Assembly: GCA_902800715.1 (NCBI GenBank)
Contig: CADCFN010000009.1
Location: 55,847-119,846 of the forward strand
Origin: an uncultured Bacteroidales bacterium
GTDB taxonomy: Bacteria; Bacteroidota; Bacteroidia; Bacteroidales; Muribaculaceae
Length of the DNA: 64,000 nucleotides
Reading direction: 5' to 3'
A model generated the notes under the pieces. That model did not search any database and was not told the origin of the DNA. It saw only the letters and a list, made by a program, of their open reading frames with translations. Below, in pieces: positions 35,371-44,290 of this stretch; position 1 is the first letter of the stretch, and every line of letters starts with the position of its first letter. The translations under genes and the position numbers were made by a program.

Positions 35371-36822
35371 TCAGTTGTCTTGACTGGGGCGATGGCGGCG
35401 GATTTTCCAGCCGAGTGCGGCGATGAGAATCGTCATCAACGGGCTGAGGATGTTGAAGAAGCAGTAGGGCAGGTAGGTGAGGGTAGGGACGCCGAGCACA
35501 GTGGCCTGTGTCAAGCCACAGGTGTTCCACGGCACTAGCACCGAGGTGACGGTTGCCGCGTCCTCGCAGGTGCGGCTCAAGAGCTTGGGCTCGTAGCCTT
35601 CTTTCTTATAGACGTTGCGGAATATGTCGGCAGTGAGCACAATGCTGATGAACTGGTCGCCTGTCGTCAGGTTGAGGAACAGTCCCGTGCTCACCGTCGA
35701 GGTGACAAGGCTCGTTCTTGTCTTGACAAAGCGGAGAATCGCAGTGGTAATGCTCTCTATCATGCCGCTGGTCACCATTGCCGAGCCATAGCACATGGCA
35801 CAGATGATGAGCCAGATGGTGTTGAGCATTCCTTTCATTCCGCCGGTTGAAACGAGTTCGTTGAGGGAGTCAAAGCCCGTCTGGATAGCTGTCGAACCAT
35901 AGTAGGTGATGGCGAGTCCTTTGGCGAGCGCTGCATGCAGGCTCAACGAGGCATCGCCGGCAATCTGAGTCAGGATGTGGGGCTGGAAAATGAGGGCGGT
36001 GATGCCGGCGAGAATCGATGAGGCAAACAATACTATGAGCGACGGCACCTTCTTGGCGATGAGGATGCCCGTGACCAATGGCACGAGCAGCGTCCATGGC
36101 GTGATGTGGAAGGTCGAAGCGAGTCCATGGGTATATTGCTCCACCTGCAGGACACCATCGTTGCCGTGCCCCAGTCCTGCCGCAAAGAAGATAATCAGGG
36201 TAATGAGAATCGATGGTGTGGTGGTGATGACCATGTAGCGGATGTGCTCAAAGATGTCCACTCCCACCGACGATGACGCCAAGATGGTGGTGTCGCTCAA
36301 GGGGGACATCTTGTCGCCGAAGTAGGCACCCGAGATGATGGCGCCCGCCGTCCAAGCCTCGCTCACGCCCAAGGCGTGCCCGATGCCCAGCAGTGCCACA
36401 CCGATGGTGGCGACCGTTGTCCACGAACTGCCCGAGAGCAGCGACACCAGTGCGCAGATGACACAAGCGCTCACCAGGAAGAATTGCGGGGAAAGAATCT
36501 GCACGCCATAGTAGATGAGCGTGGGCACCACGCCGCTAATCATCCACGAACTGGATAACATGCCCACCGTCATGAGGATGAGCAGGGTGACCGAAATGTC
36601 GCCGATGGTCTTGCACATCTGCCGCTCAAACGCCTTCCACGGCACATGGTAAAATGCCATCGAAATCGTCACGCACACCGCCGAACCCAACAGCAAGGCA
36701 ATCTGACTGCCACCGCTCAACGAATCACTGCCAAAGAGCGTGATGACAACAATCAGTAAGCCAATCAGTACCACGACGGGTATCGCGGCAATCAGTGGGT
36801 GCGGTATTTTGCGCTCGGTCAT
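35371..36822 (-). CDS. NhaC family Na+/H+ antiporter-like transporter
   Basis: The 483-residue polytopic protein has the NhaC features: SLLSGSSWTTVATIGVALLG, AGAIISGAYFGDKMSPLSDTT and ILASSSVGVDIFEHIRYM, with about eleven hydrophobic helices. NhaC-family members exchange Na+ for H+ or for organic substrates. Its place directly before the lysine operon on the same strand makes a link to lysine uptake or to sodium/proton balance during lysine fermentation plausible, but a 229-bp gap with its own operon promoter separates them, so this is inference. Confidence 0.88.
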   Translation of the reverse strand: MTERKIPHPLIAAIPVVVLIGLLIVVITLFGSDSLSGGSQIALLLGSAVCVTISMAFYHVPWKAFERQMCKTIGDISVTLLILMTVGMLSSSWMISGVVPTLIYYGVQILSPQFFLVSACVICALVSLLSGSSWTTVATIGVALLGIGHALGVSEAWTAGAIISGAYFGDKMSPLSDTTILASSSVGVDIFEHIRYMVITTTPSILITLIIFFAAGLGHGNDGVLQVEQYTHGLASTFHITPWTLLVPLVTGILIAKKVPSLIVLFASSILAGITALIFQPHILTQIAGDASLSLHAALAKGLAITYYGSTAIQTGFDSLNELVSTGGMKGMLNTIWLIICAMCYGSAMVTSGMIESITTAILRFVKTRTSLVTSTVSTGLFLNLTTGDQFISIVLTADIFRNVYKKEGYEPKLLSRTCEDAATVTSVLVPWNTCGLTQATVLGVPTLTYLPYCFFNILSPLMTILIAALGWKIRRHRPSQDN

Positions 36823-36857
36823 AGCGGGTCAATGGTTGAAGGTTGTAAAAGTAGTTG

Positions 36858-36865
36858 CAAACCTA
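36858..36865 (-). promoter_or_regulatory. Bacteroidetes -7 element for the NhaC-type gene
   Basis: TAGGTTTG on the minus strand, 36 bp upstream of the ATG at 36822. A -33 partner is not clear. Confidence 0.4.
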
Positions 36866-36918
36866 CTCAAAATTATTGAGATATCAGTCACAATGGTTTA
36901 AAAACCGCCCTATAGCCC

Positions 36919-36955
36919 GCATCTCGGTGCAGAACAGTTTACTCTGCACCGAGAT
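36919..36955 (-). terminator. Perfect 14-bp hairpin after the 5'-nucleotidase gene
   Basis: Arms at 36919-36932 and 36942-36955 pair perfectly around a 9-nt loop, 17 bp beyond the stop codon. A T-run (GGTTTTT) follows only about 14 nt later on the minus strand, so intrinsic termination is likely but not textbook. Confidence 0.65.
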
Positions 36956-36972
36956 GTGGAAAATTGGTTAAA

Positions 36973-38403
36973 TTACCATTTTTCGATAAAACTGGAGCGG
37001 CCTTGATAGTCGACGGTACCCTTCTTTTCGAGCCAGTGTATGATGAGGTCACTGGTGGTCACGGCGCCGACCTCACCCTCGTCCTCGCGGGGGGAGTCGG
37101 CTGTCGCTGCCACATAGTTGTTGGTCACCACACGGTATTTCTTTTTCATGTCGAGTTTCTTGCCGTTGGCGTCAAAAAGTTCCAGTTTTTTGATAGATGA
37201 CTTGGTGGAGTCGGTGTAGGTCACCACGGCAGAGCATCCGCTGGTGACGGGGAAGCGGTTGCGGTCAATCCTGTGGCAGGCGATAAGCAGTTCTTTAAGC
37301 TCTTTGCCAGTCAGAGTCATGACCACAGGACTGTTCAGGAACGGGTCGAGGTTGATGATGTCCTTGACCGTAATGGGACCTGCTGGGAAGAAATCATAGC
37401 GCACACCGCCATAGTTCTCGAGGGCGATGTCGCAGTTGCACTCTTCTTTCCAGGCATCACACATCATCACGCCCAGAGCGTCATAACTGTTAATGTCGCT
37501 ATTCATCTGGGCAATCACGCGTTCCATTTCGGGGCTGCTCTTGAAATGCGTGAGCAGCGCATCGGCAGCCTCGCTGCGGCTTGTGAACTTGTTCAAAAAG
37601 ATGTTTTCGGCCTTCTTGCTCACCACTTTGCCGCCTTCGACTTCCAGAGTCGTGAGCGTGACGCGGGGCATCTGATAACCGTTCTGGGTAATCAGTACGC
37701 CATCGTGGATTTCGCCGCCTTCGAGCTGGGTGTGGGTATGGCCGCTGACGATTAGGTCGTAGTATGGAAATTGCTTAGCCAACTCAATGTCCACATCATA
37801 GCCCACATGGGTGAGCAGCACATTGACATCGCATTGCGCCGTGAGCCATTTATACTGCGGAATGACTTCTTCGGGCTGCTGGAATGTCAGCCCCTTCACA
37901 TTGTCGGGGCTCGTGTCAGGGATGCCTAGCGTGCCCACCTGTGTGATGCCGAGCACGCCCACCTTGAGCCCCTTGACGTCAAACACCATGTAGGGACGCA
38001 CCCTAACTCCGCTCTCGGGCAGGCAAGTGATGTTGGCGGCAAGATGCGGGAAATTTGTCAACGATATCACCTTGGCAAGACCTTGTACACCTGCGTCGTA
38101 TTCATGGTTGCCCAGGGCCGACGCGTCAAAGCCGATGAGGTTCATCAGCGAAATCATGGGATAGGTGGATGGCTCGTACAGGTCGTTGTAAGGATTACCG
38201 GTGCGATTGTCTCCTGCCGACAAGATCAGCAAAAACGGATCAATCGCCCGCAAGCTGTCGACGATAGCAGCCAGCTGAGGCATCTTCTCAATCGCCGAGT
38301 GCATGTCGTTGGTTGACAGAATCCTTACGGTCTCACCATGGGCTACGCCGCAAATCGAGACCGACACTATAAACACGATGGACAAAAATATCTTTTTCAT
38401 CAT
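36973..38403 (-). CDS. Exported metallophosphatase / 5'-nucleotidase (UshA family)
   Basis: The 476-residue protein has a signal peptide (MMKKIFLSIVFIVSVSICGVAHG) and the calcineurin-like metal motifs in order: STNDMHS, LSAGDNRTGN, GNHEYDAG, LLTHVGYD and VSGHTHTQ. A C-terminal substrate-binding 5'-nucleotidase domain follows (GVRYDFFPAGPITVKDI, ending near VTNNYVA). Such enzymes release phosphate from nucleotides or related phosphoesters in the periplasm. The DMHS form instead of DxHG is a small deviation. It starts 1 bp after the stop of a 66-residue gene, so the two are coupled. Confidence 0.88.
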   Translation of the reverse strand: MMKKIFLSIVFIVSVSICGVAHGETVRILSTNDMHSAIEKMPQLAAIVDSLRAIDPFLLILSAGDNRTGNPYNDLYEPSTYPMISLMNLIGFDASALGNHEYDAGVQGLAKVISLTNFPHLAANITCLPESGVRVRPYMVFDVKGLKVGVLGITQVGTLGIPDTSPDNVKGLTFQQPEEVIPQYKWLTAQCDVNVLLTHVGYDVDIELAKQFPYYDLIVSGHTHTQLEGGEIHDGVLITQNGYQMPRVTLTTLEVEGGKVVSKKAENIFLNKFTSRSEAADALLTHFKSSPEMERVIAQMNSDINSYDALGVMMCDAWKEECNCDIALENYGGVRYDFFPAGPITVKDIINLDPFLNSPVVMTLTGKELKELLIACHRIDRNRFPVTSGCSAVVTYTDSTKSSIKKLELFDANGKKLDMKKKYRVVTNNYVAATADSPREDEGEVGAVTTSDLIIHWLEKKGTVDYQGRSSFIEKW

Positions 38404-38404
38404 A

Positions 38405-38605
38405 TCATGGATTTATTACTTTTATAATCTGATTCTCACTCAGGGGAGCTTCGAAGCCTATTTTGTGTCCCCATTGGTCTGCAACTTGTAGTGATGATAC
38501 TTTGTTGATGTCCAGCTTGTTGCGAACTGCCCACCGCAAAACCGCATCGCCGACTTTGGCCCCATTAAAAATCCTAATTGTGGAATTATTTACCGTAACT
38601 GTCAT
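38405..38605 (-). CDS. Small beta-grasp-like protein coupled to the 5'-nucleotidase gene
   Basis: The 66-residue product (start TVTVNNSTIRIFNGAKVGDA) has the alternating pattern of a beta-grasp domain such as ThiS or the N-terminus of a ferredoxin-like fold, but lacks a C-terminal Gly-Gly and cysteines. It ends 1 bp before the metallophosphatase start and follows its own promoter element, which supports it as a real first gene of a two-gene unit. Function unknown. Confidence 0.6.
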   Translation of the reverse strand: MTVTVNNSTIRIFNGAKVGDAVLRWAVRNKLDINKVSSLQVADQWGHKIGFEAPLSENQIIKVINP

Positions 38606-38707
38606 ATTTTATACCATCATAAGGTTAATAACGTCCTTTAAAATCCAGAAATGCTCACAATTACAATGATGACAGCTTGAATTGTCGCCGCCATTATTGT
38701 CATCCCG

Positions 38708-38741
38708 CAAAGTTAATCAAAGATGTTGACATTTCCACAAT
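38708..38741 (-). promoter_or_regulatory. Promoter of the beta-grasp/5'-nucleotidase unit
   Basis: TAACTTTG (38715 to 38708) on the minus strand matches TAnnTTTG, with an ATTG about 22 bp upstream as a weak -33. Confidence 0.5.
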
Positions 38742-38779
38742 GCAGACCTCAAAAATGCCAATTACGGGTTAGGGGGAAT

Positions 38780-38825
38780 AAAAAAAACGGGCCCGGCTGA
38801 ATCGGGAAGATTCCAGTCGGACCCT
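38780..38825 (-). terminator. Terminator of the fructan utilisation locus
   Basis: On the minus strand a long GC-rich stem (GGGTCCGACTGG with CAGCCGGGCCC, with G-U pairs and one bulge) is followed by GTTTTTTTT, 25 bp beyond the fructokinase stop. Confidence 0.85.
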
Positions 38826-38849
38826 GGCTATTTTAAGCAGGTATTTGCT

Positions 38850-39743
38850 TTACTTGGCGGCTGCGAGAAGGTCGCGGGGCAAGGTGGGCATGGCGCCGTT
38901 CTGGGTGCAGACGTAGGCGCTGACCATGACGGCCAACTCATGAGCCTCGGGGACGGGCTTGCCGTTGAGGATGGCGGCACAGAAGGAGCCTGTGAACGAG
39001 TCACCGGCGCCGACGGTGTCGGCCACTTCAACCTTAGGCGTCTCCTGGAACGACATCTGGCCACGCGTGAAGACGTAGGAGCCGTTGGTGCCGCAGGTGA
39101 GCACGAGCATGTCGAGGTCGTACTTGCCCAAGATGAGCCAGCACTTGTTCTCGATATCCAAGCCGGGATAGCCGAACATGCGACCGATGGTTACCAATTC
39201 CTCATCGTTGATTTTGAGGATGTTGCAACGGCGCATCGACTGCTGGATGATTTCCTTGTTGTAGAACTGCTGACGCAGGTTGATGTCGAAAATCTTCATG
39301 CAGTCGTCGGGGGTGGCATCGAGGAAACGGTGGATGTTCTCGCGCGACACGACGTTGCGCTGAGCCAGCGAACCGTAGCACACGGCGCGGCAGTTGGCCG
39401 CGATTTCCTCAATCTCGGGCGTGAAGGGGATGTTGTCCCAAGCCACGTTCTCCTTGATGTCGTAGGTGGGGATTCCCTCCTCGTTGAGCGTTACCTGCAC
39501 GGTGCCGGTGGGATAGGGCACGCGCGGCATGAGGTACTTGAGGCCGTGCTCCTCGAGGGCCTCGATGGTCTCCTCGGCGAGTTTGTCCTCGCCCAGGGCG
39601 CTGATGGCGATGGCGTTGTCACTGCCCAGGAACTGTCCGGCATGATAGGCGAAGTTGGCGGGGGCACCGCCCAGTTTCTTACCTTCGGGGAGAACATCCC
39701 ACAGGGCCTCGCCCAGACCCACTACATAACGTTTATCACTCAT
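38850..39743 (-). CDS. Fructokinase (PfkB family)
   Basis: The 297-residue sugar kinase has the PfkB signatures: VVGLGEALWDVLPEGKKLGGAPANFAYH at the N-terminus and the C-terminal ADTVGAGDSFTGSFCAAIL with the catalytic Asp and anion hole. The GEALWD-GGAPANFA pattern is typical of bacterial fructokinases. It phosphorylates fructose to fructose 6-phosphate in the cytoplasm. It is the last gene of the fructan locus, as expected after import by the neighbouring permease. Confidence 0.92.
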   Translation of the reverse strand: MSDKRYVVGLGEALWDVLPEGKKLGGAPANFAYHAGQFLGSDNAIAISALGEDKLAEETIEALEEHGLKYLMPRVPYPTGTVQVTLNEEGIPTYDIKENVAWDNIPFTPEIEEIAANCRAVCYGSLAQRNVVSRENIHRFLDATPDDCMKIFDINLRQQFYNKEIIQQSMRRCNILKINDEELVTIGRMFGYPGLDIENKCWLILGKYDLDMLVLTCGTNGSYVFTRGQMSFQETPKVEVADTVGAGDSFTGSFCAAILNGKPVPEAHELAVMVSAYVCTQNGAMPTLPRDLLAAAK

Positions 39744-39781
39744 AGTTGTCAGTTTTTCAGTTGTCAGTTTTCAGTTTGAGT
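39744..39781. repeat. Heptanucleotide repeat between the importer and fructokinase
   Basis: TTGTCAG/TTTTCAG heptamers as a single arm without the GCGGATGCC core. The array reaches into the 3' end of the importer gene and encodes its last few residues (near QTEN). Confidence 0.7.
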
Positions 39782-40933
39782 TTTGAGTTGCTTGATGTAG
39801 GTAAACAGGTAGATGACACCGATGGCCATCACTGCCACGGCACCAGCCTGGCCGACAGCGTCGCTGGCGAAGCCCATGAGCAGCGGGAAAATCGTGCCGC
39901 CGAACAAGCCCATGATCATCAGGCCGGACACCTCGTTTTGCTTCTTGGGCATCGACTCGAGCGCCGTAGCAAAACACATCGAGAAGATGTTGGAGTTACC
40001 GTAGCCCACGAGAGCGATAGCGGTGTACAGAATCCACTTCTCGTGACCGAAGAACATGCCACACATCGACAGGGCCATCATGATGACGCTGATGAGGAAG
40101 AACGTTCTCATCTTGAGCACACGCAGGAAGAACGAACCGGTCAAGCAACCGATGGTACGGAAGATGAAGTAGAGCGAGGCAGCAAATGCGGCGTCGTTCA
40201 AGTTCATGCCCAGACGCTCCATAAGAATCTTGGGGGCGGTGGTGTTGGTGCCCACATCGATGCCCACATGGCACATAATGCCCAGGAACGAGAGCAGCAC
40301 GATGGGCGTGCCCAACAACTTGAAGCACTCCACAAAGGTCGAAGGTTTGCCTTCGATTTTCTCTTCATGGATTGGTGTAACTGCTAGCAGAACTGTTGAG
40401 AATGTACCTACTACAAAGAAGATGGCGAACAGCACACGCCAGTCAAGACCCAGGCTGGGAATCACCTGCATGGCGCCCCACGAGGCCAGATAAGGCGCGA
40501 TAAACGAAGCGATGGCCTTGATGAACTGGCCGAAGGTGAGCGTTGATGCCAGGTTGCCACCACCCATCACGGTCGATACCAGCGGGTTGAGCGAGGTCTG
40601 CATCAGCGCGTTGCCGATGCCCAGCAGCGAGAAGGCGATGAGCATCACGGCGAAACTGTTGCCGAACAACGGAATCATGAGCGAAAGAATCGTCACAGCC
40701 AGTGACAGAAGCACCGTCTTTTTACGGCCAATCTTGTTCATCAGCATACCCGTGGGAACGCTGAAAATGAGGAACCAGAAGAATACCAGCGACGGGAAGA
40801 TATTGGCCACCGAGTCCGAGAGCTGGAGGTCTTCTTTCACATAGTTGGAGGCGATACCCACCAGGTCAACGAAGCCCATGCAGAAGAAGCACAGCATGAC
40901 CGAGATAATCGCGATTTTATTAGTCTTTGCCAT
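39764..40933 (-). CDS. Inner-membrane sugar importer (MFS, FucP/FHS type)
   Basis: The 389-residue polytopic protein has about twelve hydrophobic helices and the FHS-type motifs FLIFSVPTGMLMNKIGRKKTV near residue 60 and ALMQTSLNPLVSTV. Members imported with fructan loci bring in fructose for the adjacent kinase, as in the Bacteroides levan locus. Its gene follows the two GH32 genes and precedes fructokinase, so it is most likely a fructose/H+ symporter. The last codons lie in a heptanucleotide repeat. Confidence 0.88.
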   Translation of the reverse strand: MAKTNKIAIISVMLCFFCMGFVDLVGIASNYVKEDLQLSDSVANIFPSLVFFWFLIFSVPTGMLMNKIGRKKTVLLSLAVTILSLMIPLFGNSFAVMLIAFSLLGIGNALMQTSLNPLVSTVMGGGNLASTLTFGQFIKAIASFIAPYLASWGAMQVIPSLGLDWRVLFAIFFVVGTFSTVLLAVTPIHEEKIEGKPSTFVECFKLLGTPIVLLSFLGIMCHVGIDVGTNTTAPKILMERLGMNLNDAAFAASLYFIFRTIGCLTGSFFLRVLKMRTFFLISVIMMALSMCGMFFGHEKWILYTAIALVGYGNSNIFSMCFATALESMPKKQNEVSGLMIMGLFGGTIFPLLMGFASDAVGQAGAVAVMAIGVIYLFTYIKQLKTQTEN

Positions 40934-41008
40934 TATTATTTAGTTTTAAGTTGTTCAACTACTAATTACCCTACTTAATACCAACTATTATTATATCCGA
41001 TTAATAAT

Positions 41009-41052
41009 TAGTTAAATTCGTGTAATTCGTAGTTGTAGTTAGTAGTTAGTAG
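41009..41052. repeat. Tandem repeats after the GH32 gene
   Basis: AATTCGTGTAATTCGTAGTT is followed by TAGTAGT heptamers that reach the GH32 stop codon. The AATTCGTAGTT unit recurs at about 50950 and 50985. Confidence 0.7.
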
Positions 41053-42692
41053 TTGATTTGGTAAATCGTGGCCTTACCGCCCTTGACCTTGATGTTGGTA
41101 TAAGGTGTGGTGGGGAACACGAGGTTGGTCATCGCCATCTTGCCGTCGGCATCAAAGGCCTCGATGCTGCAACGGTCAACGAAGATGCGCAGCTGCTTGA
41201 TAGCGCCATGGGTGGGGGCAACAGTCACAACGGGGAAAGCCTCGCTGAAACTGACATCACCACTGGCGGTGCGGTCCATTGCAAAGGTCTGCTTGGCGGC
41301 ATCATATTTCATCACCACCTGCTCGCCATTAGCGTTAGACAGAGTCAATTCCATCGAATTCTTGACATCCACAACGATTTCGCAGGTCTCGGTCGGCTTT
41401 TTCACCTTGGCACCGCGAACTGCAAGCATTTCGGGTGAGGGCTTCACGCTGACGTAGGACTCTTCACCATCGGTGAACAGACCCAGGTCGCGGGGAATCG
41501 AGTTGGCGCTGCGGAACTGACGAGTGGGTACCTGGTTGGCATACTGCCAGTTAGACATCCAGGCGATTACCATATGGCGACCCTGGGGCGCATTGTAGAA
41601 CGAAACCGTGGCATAGTGGTCCTTGCCGTAGTCCATCCACTTGGTGACCTTGGGCATCGACTCACAGGTGAACTTGTGGCCGTCGAAATCGCCCACGAAG
41701 TACTGGGTTGCCGAGCCGCCAAAGGGGCCACCGGGGTTGATATTGCACAGCAGCACCCACTTGCCGTCGATTTTCATCAGGTCGGGGCACTCCCATACAC
41801 CACCGTGGTTACCGTATTCCTTGCCGAAGGAGCTCTCATACTTCCAGTTCTTCAGGTCCTTGGAACTGTAGATGTTCATCTCCTGTCCAGCGGCGAGAAT
41901 CATGTTCCAGGCGTTGATGTCGCTGTTCCAGAAGGGGTTCGGGTCGCGGAAGTCGGGCACATCGCTCGTCAACACGGGGTTGCCCTCATACTTGTCGAAC
42001 GTCATGCCGTTGTCGTGCGAAATGGCAATCGACTGCGTCTGGTTCTGTCCAGCCGAAGTATAGATAGCCACCACATCGTTGCCGTCGGTCACACAAGAGC
42101 CCGAGAAGATGGTTCCCAGCGCATCAGGCTCGATGGCGATGGACTGGGGCGTCCAATGGATGAGGTCGGTCGAGGTTGAGTGAGCCCACGTCATGTTTTC
42201 CCACTGCGAACCATAAGGGTTGAACTGATAGTACAGGTGCCACACACCATCCTTGTAGAACATACCGTTGGGGTCGTTCATCCAGCCATAGGCGGGAGTG
42301 TGGTGATAGGCGGGACGGAAACGCTCGCGATTGCTGTCGTCGAACGTGTCGGTCACACGCATCTCGCGCCAGCAGACAAAGTCCTTGACAGCACCCGTCG
42401 TGCGGCGGTCACCATGGAAGGAGATATCGACCAGCACCTTCTTGTTGCCGAAGCGCTGGATATCCAGTGGCACATAGTAGTCCACCTTGTCAACAGCAAA
42501 GCGCACGTTGAGCGTCTGCACCTGCTCGTTGTTCACGATAACGCGCACATAGGCGTTCTCCTCCTTCTCCTGCACGGGCAGCAACAGGTACTTGCCCGTA
42601 GCGTCAACCCGCGGGACCAGTGCCGTGGCCGAAAGGGCCACGAGCACTGCCGCCAGAATAGTTAATAATCTGTTCATCATCGTAAAGGCCAT
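41046..42692 (-). CDS. GH32 glycoside hydrolase (exo-fructanase type)
   Basis: The 548-residue protein has a signal peptide (core MNRLLTILAAVLVALSATA) and intact GH32 catalytic motifs: GWMNDPNGM (nucleophile Asp), DFRDPNPFW (RDP transition-state stabiliser) and WECPDLMK (acid/base Glu), followed by the C-terminal beta-sandwich with FVDRCSIEAFDADG. It should release fructose from levan, inulin or sucrose-type substrates, probably in the periplasm. ATGs at 42680 and 42677 are alternative starts that fit the signal peptide better. It lies 7 bp after the second GH32 gene. Confidence 0.93.
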   Translation of the reverse strand: MAFTMMNRLLTILAAVLVALSATALVPRVDATGKYLLLPVQEKEENAYVRVIVNNEQVQTLNVRFAVDKVDYYVPLDIQRFGNKKVLVDISFHGDRRTTGAVKDFVCWREMRVTDTFDDSNRERFRPAYHHTPAYGWMNDPNGMFYKDGVWHLYYQFNPYGSQWENMTWAHSTSTDLIHWTPQSIAIEPDALGTIFSGSCVTDGNDVVAIYTSAGQNQTQSIAISHDNGMTFDKYEGNPVLTSDVPDFRDPNPFWNSDINAWNMILAAGQEMNIYSSKDLKNWKYESSFGKEYGNHGGVWECPDLMKIDGKWVLLCNINPGGPFGGSATQYFVGDFDGHKFTCESMPKVTKWMDYGKDHYATVSFYNAPQGRHMVIAWMSNWQYANQVPTRQFRSANSIPRDLGLFTDGEESYVSVKPSPEMLAVRGAKVKKPTETCEIVVDVKNSMELTLSNANGEQVVMKYDAAKQTFAMDRTASGDVSFSEAFPVVTVAPTHGAIKQLRIFVDRCSIEAFDADGKMAMTNLVFPTTPYTNIKVKGGKATIYQINY

Positions 42693-42699
42693 TTACCGT

Positions 42700-44283
42700 T
42701 TACTGGAACACTTTCAGGTCCGAAATGGTGATATTGCCACCATAATTGTTGATACTCCAGCAATTCTTCTGGATACCGTAGATGCGGTTGGTGTAGGCAC
42801 AAACGTCGTTGATGTACATCACCATCACCGAGTTGTCGGTGTAGATGTTGATGTGATATACGTTGTTCTCGGGACGCTGGAACCAATAGCCATCGATACC
42901 CTCAATAAAGCCCTTACCGGATTTACCCTCCTGCTCGAAGTTCACCTTGCGGTGGTTTTCGTCCTCGGGGTTGACCATCATCGTGTAATAACGGTCGCTG
43001 TCGGTACCACGCACCAGCGAGATGCCGAAGCGGTCCCAGTTGTTGGAGGTGGTCACCGTGAACGAGATGTGGTTGCTGGTTCCCAGGCGGTTGTACAGCA
43101 CAAAGGCACCATCACCCGAGAGCTTGCCGTTGACACCGCTCATCTGGGCGCCACTGCTGGCCATCACCTTAACGGTCTGCTCCTTGTTGAACTTAGCAGC
43201 GATTGCGGGCACCTCACCCACGGTCAGCGTACCGTCGGCATGCTGGATAATCTTGTGGCATACCAGCGCACCCGACCAGTTGGGCTCGCCACCGGCACCC
43301 ACGTTGATGTTCTTGTCGTGGATGGTGTTGCCGGTGCGGTAGGGGCACCAACCCCAGATGTAGCGGTCCTGGCCGTTGCTTGCCGTCTTGCCGGCATAGA
43401 AAGCGCGGGTATCGAGGACGCCCTCATGACCGTCGCGGGGCCAGTTGGCACCGGGATCGTTGAAACAGGCCTTCAGACCCTCCCAAGAGGTTGCCATCAT
43501 GTACTTCACCTTGCGGCTCCAAGAAGCACGATAACCCTCGCTGTACACCAGGTACCAGTAGTTGCCCATCTTGAAGATGTCGGGGCACTCACACATGCGG
43601 TCCCAAATCATGGGGAAGTTGCCGACGTGTTCCCACGTCTTCAAGTCGCTGGACTTGAACTCGGCAAACTTCAGGTTGCTGGAGATGACCATGTGGTAGA
43701 GGCCGTCGTCGGCAACAAAAATCTGCGGGTCGCGGAAGTCGTTGTCCGAGTAGCCATAGGTCGAGCCCTTCAACATCCACACGGCGTCCTTGGTCCACTC
43801 CTTGAAGTCTTCAGAGGTTGCCCTCATGACGGCTTCGCGACCAAAACGGTCATGTCCCGTATAATAGATGTAGTAGATGCCATCTTTAATGATACAGCAG
43901 CCCGTACCCAGAGCGGCATCCTGCTCGTCGGGAGATGTGCCTGTCGGCAGCACTTCGCCCAGTGAGTAATAGTTGGCGCAATCTTCCGTTGATACGCCCC
44001 AGAAGGGGTGGTAGTTGAAAGCGGCATTGTTGTCAAACTCCTGCAGATAGAGCACCTTGAAGTGACCTTCCTTAGTGTCATAGAAAGGCATCGGGTCACC
44101 ACAACGTCCGATTCCCGGATTGTAGTAAGTCTGGAAGCCAGCCTCGTCCACCGAGTTAAAGAATGCGGTGTTGTCCCAGTCCTTAGAAGGGTCGGGGCCG
44201 AACTTCTCCTCGCTGCATGCCGACGAAGCGACCATAAAGCAGCACAGCATCAATAGGCTGAAAATATTCTTGAACTGTTTCAT
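42700..44283 (-). CDS. Divergent GH32 surface lipoprotein (endo-fructanase type)
   Basis: The 527-residue lipoprotein (lipobox ASSAC) is a GH32 member in which the usual WMNDPNG is replaced by GRCGDPMPFYD. The Asp there aligns as nucleophile, and DNDFRDPQIF and MCECPDIFK retain the other two catalytic positions. A C-terminal sandwich with VYHINIYTDNSVMVMYIND completes it. In the Bacteroides levan locus a lipoprotein GH32 at this place is the surface endo-enzyme that cuts polymer before import; I infer the same here. The gene is 8 bp downstream of the DUF4960 gene. Confidence 0.85.
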   Translation of the reverse strand: MKQFKNIFSLLMLCCFMVASSACSEEKFGPDPSKDWDNTAFFNSVDEAGFQTYYNPGIGRCGDPMPFYDTKEGHFKVLYLQEFDNNAAFNYHPFWGVSTEDCANYYSLGEVLPTGTSPDEQDAALGTGCCIIKDGIYYIYYTGHDRFGREAVMRATSEDFKEWTKDAVWMLKGSTYGYSDNDFRDPQIFVADDGLYHMVISSNLKFAEFKSSDLKTWEHVGNFPMIWDRMCECPDIFKMGNYWYLVYSEGYRASWSRKVKYMMATSWEGLKACFNDPGANWPRDGHEGVLDTRAFYAGKTASNGQDRYIWGWCPYRTGNTIHDKNINVGAGGEPNWSGALVCHKIIQHADGTLTVGEVPAIAAKFNKEQTVKVMASSGAQMSGVNGKLSGDGAFVLYNRLGTSNHISFTVTTSNNWDRFGISLVRGTDSDRYYTMMVNPEDENHRKVNFEQEGKSGKGFIEGIDGYWFQRPENNVYHINIYTDNSVMVMYINDVCAYTNRIYGIQKNCWSINNYGGNITISDLKVFQ

Positions 44284-44290
44284 GAGTCAA

